Of a stretch of 64,000 bases of DNA, positions 56,149-64,000 are shown piece by piece. The notes beneath the pieces are model-generated. The model was given only the letters and a program-made list of their open reading frames with translations. It made no database searches and was not told where the DNA came from. Position 1 is the stretch's first letter. Each line of letters begins with the position of its first letter. The DNA is from Calliopum simillimum (taxonomy: Eukaryota; Arthropoda; Insecta; Diptera; Lauxaniidae). A program made the translations under genes and the position numbers. The stretch spans positions 152,382,492 through 152,446,491 of the forward strand of contig OX638368.1 of assembly GCA_951812925.1 (NCBI GenBank), in the 5' to 3' direction.

Positions 56149-56353
56149 TATATATATTACACATATATATATATACAAGTATATAGACATACTCAAAAAT
56201 CGTTCAAAAAACTAAAAGGTCGAAAAAAAAAACGGCTGGACGTTCGATTTTGCGGTTTGTGGATTTAGATACTAGAACGGTCCCCCAACATTATCCCTGA
56301 AAAAAATCGTGGGTGGTATTTCAAAAAGTTACAATTTTTTAAAAACCACCGTG

Positions 56354-56699
56354 AGGTTGTACCCATGTTTCGAATCTCAGTATGGATTATTTGTTTTTTT
56401 GTTTCAAATTGTAGTTTAAAATTAAAACCATTTTTCATTTTCTCTCCCTCTTTACTTACTCTAAAATAATTTAAAATTAAAACTTTTTTTGGTTTTAAAA
56501 TTAAACAAAAATTTTTACAGTGTAACGAAAAGTTTGGTTTTCAATCTGAAAAAAAAAAAACAAAGTTTATTAATTGTTAATAAAAATATTTTTTTTTTGC
56601 ATATGGGTATTTCCACGGAAAGGTAAACCTTGAGCCAAAATTTTAAACCATCATATCTCTGAAACTATTTAGCGTAGATGGATGAGTTTTGGTACAATA
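56354..56699. other. short spacer, no gene
   Basis: AT-rich, with ATCTCTGAAACTATTT and GATGGATGAGTTTTGGTAC words that recur in diverged form near 58520-58560, so the neighbouring repeat may extend into it. Confidence 0.4.
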
Positions 56700-58466
56700 C
56701 ATATGGGCACGGCCACCGTTGGGAACGTTACGTTCGCACGCACATTTTTGCCCATATCTCTTTGAAAAATAATCAAACATCATGATATCTTAAATGCATG
56801 TAATAAAGCTCCCTAAGGCCAATACTTTGTAGGAACAAAGTTTTTGTCTATCGCTCATGGCTTAGAAGTTATAAACGTTTAAGTGCCGTTGGGAACGTTA
56901 TTTTTTTTTTCAACAATTTTTGAGGTCAGTGCACATTTTCTAAAAAGTCTGCGAATCTAGTAATGTATTTTTCCGAACATCTTTTATAATATCAAGATAA
57001 AGGATAAAAGCTAAGATTGGAATGGTAATTTTGGTGAAAAAAATGTTATTGGTGGACTTACAGACATTAAAGCAACGTTGGTTTCGTCACGCAAAAGCGT
57101 TGGGAACGTTACGCATACGAATTTCTATAAATAAAGCGTAGGCAAATACAGCCAAACAGTCCAAACATCCATAAAGATGAAAATATGTGAATATTTCATT
57201 CCTTGGAAGGTTTCCATTTACACTACATTACAAATTTTTTGTTCCAAGACCTAGATACATATTTTTTTTGAAATTACGATTTCTCCCAAAAGGATAAAGC
57301 TATCTACATGAAACTTGGTACAGATAATACTGAGAGCCATTTTCTGAACAGGATTAAAATTGAGCGTGATCGGTTAATGTCCACGCCTACCTCCCATATA
57401 TGCTAGTTAAAACGTTGTATGGGAAGTAGGCGTGGAGATTAACCGATCACGTCCAATTTTAGTCTCAGGCAGCTTAGTAATATTGTCGTTATCTGTACCA
57501 AATTTCATGCATCTAGCTAAATTCTTTTGGCCACCAGTCTGGGTTCAACAAAAAAAATGAAATCGAAAATAAATTTTTTTCTGTTTTTTTCAGATTTTTA
57601 TGTTGAGCCCTGACAGGTGGCCGAACGGATTAAGCTAGATGCATGAAATTTGGTACATGTAACAAGAATATTACTAGGTTGTTTCGGAAGCTTCAAAAAG
57701 CCTGTAAAGAACGAAATATTTGTGATATCCTATGCACTTGGATAGATCTCAAAATAGCAATTAACGTGATTTATGTCCATAACTTCATCTTCAATCCAAC
57801 AGTTCTTATTAATTGATTAAAATTATTGTAACGAATTTCTATCCCTTTCAACACAGCGTGGATTCAGAAGAAATTTTAGTGCAAAAATATAACTTATGAT
57901 TTTTGATTAAAAAATGTTGGGAACGTTACACATATTTAGTGGCTATGTTCACCATGGTAGACACTTTATTTAAGTAATTTTAAAATGGATTCAGAAATTA
58001 GACTGAAAATACTCGAAAAAGGTGATTGCATTTTAATATTTTACCCACTAACTTCCGCTACAAGAAACTTCTTAAAATATTTCGTTGGGAACGTCACGTT
58101 TTTTATTGCGGTAGAATTCATCGCCAACAAATATGCATAAGCAACTGGTTTTCCTTCAAAATATCAATGTTAATCCTTAATTTCAAATATTTTCTTTCTG
58201 CGGATATCAAAATTGCATTGATACAATAAAAATAAAGCAAATTTTTACCTTCTTTTCGGGACTTGTTTTTTTGGCATTTTTTTTTCTTTTCACAAGCAAG
58301 AGTAAGTTTTTATGAAAAAAGCACCCCTTAAATCAACTTATATACTTGAAAATAGTATTTTTGGACAGCATTAGATGTAAACTTATGAAATATGGGCAAA
58401 TGAGTGGGAGATTTAAAGAAAAAAAAAAAGTTGTATAGCTTCGTCTTACGTGGCCGTGCCCATATG
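56700..58466. repeat. 1.77-kb inverted-repeat unit with GTTGGGAACGTTAC motifs
   Basis: CATATGGGCACGGCCAC at 56700-56716 is perfectly inverted at 58450-58466 (17 bp). GTTGGGAACGT occurs near 56719, 56886, 57109, 57918 and 58085. CATGAAATTTGGTAC-type words occur near 57308, 57495 (inverted) and 57630. There is no transposase frame. The small frame at 58026-58229 matches nothing. Whether it is a mobile element is uncertain. Confidence 0.5.
57352..57466. repeat. hairpin with ~45-bp imperfect arms
   Basis: GATCGGTTAATGTCCACGCC and CTACCTCCCATA in the left arm are matched by TATGGGAAGTAG and GGCGTGGAGATTAACCGATC in the right, with AAAATTG..CGTGATC at both bases of the stem. Confidence 0.75.
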
Positions 58467-60282
58467 TTAAAAGAACCAGGAAAAAAATAAGGGCACCACG
58501 CCACCAAAAAAATCACTTTATCATATCTCTGAAAATATTTAACTCACATGAATGAGATTTGATATATGTGTACAGAGCGCCAGGACAAATGATATTCACT
58601 GGAAAAATGAGCAATGCCACACCCTTAAAAAAAAATCATAATTTATGAGATTTGGTACACATGTAAAATGGATACGGTCAAGTAGCATCCTTTGGAATAA
58701 TTGGTGATGCCACGTCAACTTAACAAGATAAGGTGAACCAACATACACTGGGAAATCCTTTTTTTTTTAAAAATTTTCAATTTAAAATTGTGTTTTGGAA
58801 AAAAATGTCCCGTGCGTCACGTCACGCGCGACCCTGATTAAAATTAAATTAAAAAAAGTTTAAATAATTTTTGGGTAAAATCAAAACAATTTTTAAAAGA
58901 AATAATTGGCCAAATTGAAATATTGCTTCAGGTTTCCTTGTAATTGTCGTTTCAATTGTTGGTCACGAAAACCACTTCGGTTTTTGTCCCGTTCGACCGC
59001 CATGGTTTTTTGCAACAATCTTGGAAACGAAAAATTGCCTAAAATCAAACTTAGCACCAATTATAGGGCTAATTAAAAGCTATAAGTAAAGCCTATTAAC
59101 AAAATAAGAATCCGTTTTGTTTTAATATTTTTTTTACTTCAAATGTGTTCGAAGGTCCCGTGCGACACCATGGAAATGCCATATACACTAAGGTGGGATA
59201 ATCGCCATACAAAAAAAAAAAAAAGTTTTCTTGTACCCATTGCAATATGTTCCTCGGCTTATTGACAGACTTTTCACATAATATTTCGACTCTGGTAAAA
59301 ACTTTAATAATGCTAGATTTTTTTTTGTGCCAAAACCACAACAATTGTATGAAAAACTTTTTTCTTCGGCAGCATAACGCAAAAATTATTCACAACAATA
59401 GTGTATCAAAAATGTACAATTTCTGCATCAAAAGTTTTTGGACAGTTGCTCTCTCTCTCAGGAACTTGATTTTAGAAAAAGTAATTTCAATGTGTCACTT
59501 TAGGATGTCCCAAAAACAAAAGTATATTGATTTGGCTATCCACAAGCATTTTTTGGTCCAACATTCATGAAAAAAATTTATGTCGTAAAAAAAATTAAAA
59601 TAGATGTCATTTTCCATTAGTTATCAAATTTTTGACTAAAACAAAAATAAAAACTTTCTTACTCCTTGGAGTACCGTACCGAAAAAAAATTAAAAACATT
59701 GACCAATAAAAAGACGAAAAAACCGATCCTTTTATTTTGCCTGAAAATATACTTCTTTTTTTTATAATTTCAAATATGCTAAATTTTGAAATACGAGCAT
59801 AATTTCATTCATTGTAAAACAGATTTTACAAAAGCATAGCATACCCGCATGCTATGAAACATGTGACAAAGAAACATTTGCTTCGTACAAATAATAATTT
59901 GGTAACTTTTAACATATGGTTACTTGAATGGAATTGCTCAGAGCTAAGTACTTTGAAATTTTATTTGTATTTGTATAAAAAATACATAGTCGCTGAAAAA
60001 TTTCTCCTAAAAATGCTTTAAAATTTTTGTGCAGAATATAGTAATCCCTGTATTGCTAGTTTAGCCTTTGGTATTTTTGTTGTTGTTACTGTTGTTGTAG
60101 TATTTTTCTGCGTTTACTGCTAGTTTTACGCTGATGTGAGTTTAAACGATAAACTTTGACGTAATTTTTATTTTTGGTGCAATAAATATTTTTAACAATT
60201 TGTTGATACCTTTCCATTTTGTTTTTTGGAATCTGTGTTTTACTGAACTTGAAAATAATTTTTTATTTTATTAAAAACCTAG
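58467..60282. other. no gene recognised
   Basis: AT-rich. GTCCCGTGCG or GTCCCGTTCG words occur near 58807, 58987 and 59155. Frames at 59096-59570 have no recognisable domain. Confidence 0.45.
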
Positions 60283-60330
60283 TTAGGGTGTCAGCTTTGG
60301 TCTAACCAAAAATTGAATACCCTACAGTTC
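60283..60330 (+). repeat. DINE-1-like head fragment
   Basis: AGGGTGTCAGCTTTGGTC and GAATACCCTACAG match the family head (GGTGTTGCCTTTGGCC..ATACCCTACACTG). The rest is absent. Confidence 0.5.
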
Positions 60331-60962
60331 AAACAAGAAAAGTGCCGAATAGCTATGTAAGTAGGGGATGATGGGGTTGACTCGGATAGTTCTAACTTTA
60401 ATGCGAAAAATATAACAAACTAACAGAGCGGACATGCCAACGTCTATAGTTTTCAAAATGACGCCACTGTATTCAAGGTACCCTGTCTTCCATTATAATT
60501 TGTTTTAAAATATATGTTCGCATAGAACGATCCACGTTCTCTTGTTTAGATTTGGCTTAATTTTACAAGTATATTGGTCTTGCGGGAACTGGTTTTGAAT
60601 AGCTATTTATATGAAATTGTATTGCAATATCCAAGCAAATTTAATTACAAGAGAGAAGAAGTCAATTGGAAAACTAATTAGTTCAGTTGATAGGAAATCA
60701 TCATGCCGTGGGGCATCCGTTATACCAACGCAAGCAGTTTTGTTCATTTGTAGCATTGAAATGTAAGTGTGAGATTGGTTTTTTTACAAAGTACAATTTT
60801 TGACTAAAGTTGCCATTTTTTAACAAAAGTCTATTTTTTGTTCGACGTTATCTTTCCAATTTTTTTTTTATGCCAGCAGTTATTAAATTTTGAAATTTAG
60901 TTCAAGTAAAAAAAAACATAAAATAAAACAACACTTATTTGTTTTTAAATCTTAAGCTTTGA
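60331..60962. other. no gene; isolated A-box-like word
   Basis: TTAGTTCAGTTGATAGGA at about 60680 resembles a tRNA A box, but no B box follows within 100 bases. Confidence 0.4.
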
Positions 60963-61256
60963 ACAGAGTGGGCGCTATAAGCGAAGCAGTGCAGAGCGCA
61001 AGCAATGCAATGCTAAGTTTGGCGTGATAAAGCATTTCACGAAAAAAGCCGAAATTTGTCATTTTATTCCTAAAAATGTCCGATCTGACTTTTAAATGGT
61101 GTAGTTTTTTGGATACCTACGTTTTCTATATGACATGAACTACTTTTGCTGCATTTGTGCTCAATTTTTTTTTTTTTTTTTGGCTGTGTTAACGAAAAAA
61201 AGGATACGAATGCTGCGAAGCAATGCATTTAACATCGTTTTGTAGCGCCACTCTGT
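60963..61256. mobile_element. 294-bp MITE-like element with ACAGAGTGG ends
   Basis: ACAGAGTGGGCGCTA at 60963 and the inverted ACAGAGTGGCGCTA ending at 61256 match apart from one inserted G. GCAATGCA and GCGAAGCA words recur inverted in both subterminal parts. No clear duplication. Confidence 0.55.
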
Positions 61257-61800
61257 ACGCAGTCTTATTCTTATTTACAGCAAAAGCTACATTTCTATTT
61301 GAAAACTTTTTTCTTTCTCAGTACTCATTTGTATTCATGTTTCAATTTAATTTCTTTTACGCATTTTTTGTTGCTTATATTGTTGTTGATATTTTTCTAA
61401 ATTGTTGGCAACCCTAACGAAGTGTGCGCATAATTAATGCGCTCTGACTGCAAAAGTCAGTCAGAATAGAAAATTACAAACTTTTTGCTACTTACGTTAT
61501 CTATTGTGAGGCTGAATGGCTTTTTTTACTGTTTTCTGCTACTTCTATGCTTCAGTTCCCCCTTTTGTTGCTTTTGAAACATTTTGCTAATTATTTTTTT
61601 CTTTGTCGTTCATAATGAAAATTGGCTAAAAAAATGTAGGTAAAAAAAAGTAAAATTCTAAATTAGAAAATAGGTAAATTGCATAATGCACCACTCGGTT
61701 TTTAGCAAGTAAATGGAGTAATGAAAAAAAGTTTGCAGAAAAAAAAACTTCAATGAGAAAGTGATTTCAGAAATTGAGCGCAACTCAAAATAAAACAATT
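61257..61800. other. no gene recognised
   Basis: AT-rich with one small hairpin CTGACTGCAAAAGTCAGTCAG near 61444. Confidence 0.5.
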
Positions 61801-62576
61801 AAGGTGTTGCCTTTGGCCTGGCTAAAATTTAAATACTCTACACTGCAGTATTTTGAAAGATTTGCGTCCACGAGAGGTACCACGGCCTTTTGACTGAGTG
61901 CGCCTAGTACTTATTTACTCAGAGCTTGCATTTAATTTTCTTAGTGTTTGAGTGAAATTTGGTTGGATTATCTCTGAAATCACTTTTAGTATAGCATTTC
62001 AACTCTTTTGTTTTATAGGAGGTACGACGCTCTCTTGTTCGAACTTCCCAAGTTTTGCCTAGATCTTCTTTTTACTACCCCTAGTGTCTACAAAAGGCGG
62101 AATAAGTAATTATTTTAACAAAATCGATTCGGGACTATCGAACTTTGCTATGCTTAGAACTGTCAAAAAAAGGGTGCAAAAATGATGCACAAAAGGGAGA
62201 ATACGTTTACACCTTTATTTACGCATATCCAATTTTTGCCGTTCTAAGCAGAGCAACGTTCGATAGTCACGAATCGATTTTGAAAAAATACTAATTCCGA
62301 CTTTTGCTTGTGTATTTTGGGTGCTTAATCAAAAATAGGGGCGGTAGGCGTGTTCATTGAACGATTTCCTTTATTTTTAAGTGCACTAGTTGTAGATGAC
62401 AACTTGCTTAGTTTTCCCGTGAAAAATATTTCCACGCTCAGCCACACAGACAGACAGACTGATATGGCAGCGAGTCAGAAAGTAGCGCTTATCAAGAATT
62501 TACATACGTACTTGTCCATACGTCCGACGCCTCGTAAGGACATAGTGACTATACCCCTAGCTATAGGGTATAAAAG
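61801..62576 (+). mobile_element. DINE-1-like element, copy I, interrupted by a MITE
   Basis: Head AAGGTGTTGCCTTTGGCC, two ~140-bp units with GAGGTACCACGGCC and GAGGTACGACGC, then after the MITE GGCGGTAGGCGTGTTCATTG, GACAGACAGACTGATATGGC, CTTATCAAGAATTTACATAC and TATAGGGTATAAAA. The core is diverged, so this is an older copy. Confidence 0.75.
62091..62306. mobile_element. 216-bp hairpin MITE inside copy I
   Basis: CAAAAGGCGGAATAAGTA at 62091 and the inverted CAAAAGTCGGAATTAGTA ending at 62306 open arms of about 65 bases. The arms also share AAAATCGATTCG and ACTATCGAAC. It splits the second unit of the host element. Confidence 0.75.
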
Positions 62577-63503
62577 GAAATACCTCCCACATTATTTTCT
62601 TATAATTTAGCTGTGTGCATTATTTTCAAATCGATTATCACCCACATTTATCTTAAAATAATGTGGGCTTCATTTTGTTCTTATGTGAGCATTATTTCAT
62701 ATTTCTAAAATGAAATAAAGCCCAGAGGAAAACCAAATAACCCCTATATTTTTAAAGAACTGAAGCCCACATTGTTAGCGTTGTTTCCAAGCCGATATTG
62801 TCCACATTTGAAGAGCTGAGTGGAAGAACATATTAAGTTATAATATAGTTAATTTAAGGAGATCAGCTTTACAGTTGCCTAATTATTCTCAAATGAATTT
62901 TGTTATCAGTTCACTTGGTGCCATTAGAAAATTACTTCTTATAGCTATAAAATGGGTGTGTTATCTTTTAAATCGGAGGTTCGATTTTCAAGATACAGCA
63001 TATTTTTTATTCTTGTCTATTTTTTGAAAAATGTCACTTCATACACTCAGCTCTTCATTTGGGGTTGTTATTTTGTTTCTTCTTGTGGGCTCTATTTCCC
63101 ACTTCCGTTCTTCTTTTTCTCATGCAAAGTTATTTTCAATTAAATAAGCACAAAATCACAATTTTTTAAAAGTTAAAGGTTAAAGTTAAGTTCAAACTCA
63201 AATGCAATTTGTCCTAAAAGATATTTTACTAAGAATTGAAAAACAACACAAGGAAAAGTGAAATTCATGTGCTAAAGGAAAAATATTATTTTTTCATTAA
63301 AGCAAATATTCAGCTGACCACAAATTGAAAAACAACATTGCTTTTAAGCAAAATGAAACATTTCTTAAGAAAGTAACTTTTTTGAGTTTTAACTTGTTGC
63401 CTTAATACAACAAAACATAGAAATAAAAAAATATTGAATAAAAAGTACTGGTAACAAAGTATCAATCACATTTTTTTCAATATTCTCAAAGTGTATCTTT
63501 GTG
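62577..63503. other. no gene; CCCACATT repeats
   Basis: CCCACATT(A/T)TTTT-type words and their inverses recur between 62585 and 62815, suggesting a small degraded inverted-repeat element, but its ends were not defined. The rest is AT-rich. Confidence 0.4.
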
Positions 63504-63738
63504 ACTCATGTGAAGTTGGCTCCGTGATTCTCTTCCCTATGAGCTCAAAAATGTTATCAGAACTCCTCTACGTGAATAACATGACGCTGAGCAAAAACGA
63601 TCCACCTCCGATTTTCGGTCCAATTTCGCAGAACTATTTCGAATTTTGTGAAAGAACTCCAGAACTATTCCCAACAGGCCCATAACTCTAAAAAAATTTT
63701 CGGTTTTCGAAAATCAAGGAAGCCAACTTCACATGAGT
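63504..63738. mobile_element. 235-bp MITE with perfect 10-bp target duplication (MULE-like)
   Basis: ACTCATGTGAAGTTGGCT at 63504 recurs inverted, ending at 63738. Flanks TATCTTTGTG (63494-63503 and 63739-63748) are identical over 10 bases. Duplications of 8-10 bp are usual for Mutator-like elements; the superfamily is an inference from that. A frame at 63491-63685 spans the left duplication and is not a gene. Confidence 0.85.
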
Positions 63739-64000
63739 TATCTTTGTGCCATTGCTGTATTGCGGCTTGCATGTATCTCTTAGAAACATTGAGCGTAAGC
63801 GTCCACTCGAACACATGTCGATAAATTCCATTCGGTGGTTAGCGGCGAATTTATTTTACACAGCTGCTTAAAAATTTATTTAGTTTGGGCTTAGGACAAA
63901 GGTTATTTTGTTATAGTTATATGATTGCCAAACAGTAAGAAGTCATTAATAAGCATGAGTTCCTTTGATTTAAATGAGGCACATTATATAAACTCATATG
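63739..64000. other. no gene recognised
   Basis: AT-rich DNA to the end of the window; nothing seen beyond the right target duplication of the MITE. Confidence 0.5.

Larger units (their letters stand above)
47171..56353. mobile_element. large CAC-ended TIR element carrying nested insertions
   Basis: CACGGTGGTTTTTAAAAAAT begins about 170 bases (47171-47340) that recur inverted at 56183-56353 with roughly 96 percent identity by eye. AGGT at 47167-47170 and 56354-56357 is a 4-bp duplication. CAC termini with 4-bp duplications are known for Chapaev in the CMC superfamily, but no transposase is present and the assignment is an inference. It contains the 927-bp element, a TA/CATA microsatellite, a 1.47-kb palindrome and a gypsy retrotransposon. 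Without the gypsy it would be about 2.95 kb. Confidence 0.8.
33039..64000 (+). other. presumptive intron 2, running out of the window
   Basis: After the donor at 33039 no sequence resembling the rest of the H-NOX domain was recognised, so this ~31 kb is probably intron, filled with transposons listed separately. A short exon could have been missed by eye. Confidence 0.5.

Noticed and set aside
63491..63685. 64-codon frame
   Set aside because: It starts inside the target duplication of the MITE and runs through the element, so it is not a conserved gene.
33039..64000. Further exons of the guanylate cyclase
   Set aside because: No frame resembling the next H-NOX residues was recognised; a short exon could be missed, so this is only the absence of a finding.

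Overview
The window is AT-rich, intron-rich animal nuclear DNA, almost certainly from a higher (schizophoran) fly. Three things point there. A host exon pair encodes the start of an insect soluble guanylate cyclase beta subunit (Drosophila Gycbeta100B type). The repeats resemble the fly DINE-1/INE-1 Helitron-derived family. The retroelements are Drosophila-like copia and gypsy types. No prokaryotic operon, rRNA, CRISPR array or canonical tRNA gene is visible. The species cannot be fixed from sequence alone.

Host gene: an A-rich 5' leader (about 18398-18996) ends in an ATG (18997-18999) followed at once by a consensus splice donor. The next coding exon is at 32965-33038 and begins with the second codon of the H-NOX domain. 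Intron 1 is therefore 13,965 bp and splits the initiator Met from the rest of the protein. No later exon was recognised, so 33039-64000 is probably intron 2, and 1-18397 is upstream or first-intron DNA.

Everything else I can name is transposon-derived. 1-12 kb: a mariner broken by a CAC-ended MITE, small inverted-repeat elements, a ~66-bp tandem array, a deleted hAT, hairpin elements, a DINE-1-like copy and a ~155-bp tandem array. 12.1-17.8 kb: a terminal-inverted-repeat (TIR) element with subterminal GTGACTTT motifs, split by an intact copia with identical LTRs. 19-30 kb (intron 1): TIR and foldback elements, some nested, two carrying tRNA-like modules. 33-47 kb: two decayed mariners and most of the DINE-1-like copies. 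47.2-56.4 kb: a nested block in which a CAC-ended element holds a 927-bp repeat-bearing element, a 1.47-kb palindrome and an intact env-less gypsy. 56.7-64 kb: an inverted-repeat element with GTTGGGAACGTTAC motifs, a further DINE-1-like copy containing a MITE, and a MITE with a perfect 10-bp target duplication.

The two LTR elements look recently active: LTR pairs identical by eye, intact ORFs, and target duplications present. The other elements are non-autonomous or decayed. I see no cellular pathway beyond the cyclase gene.
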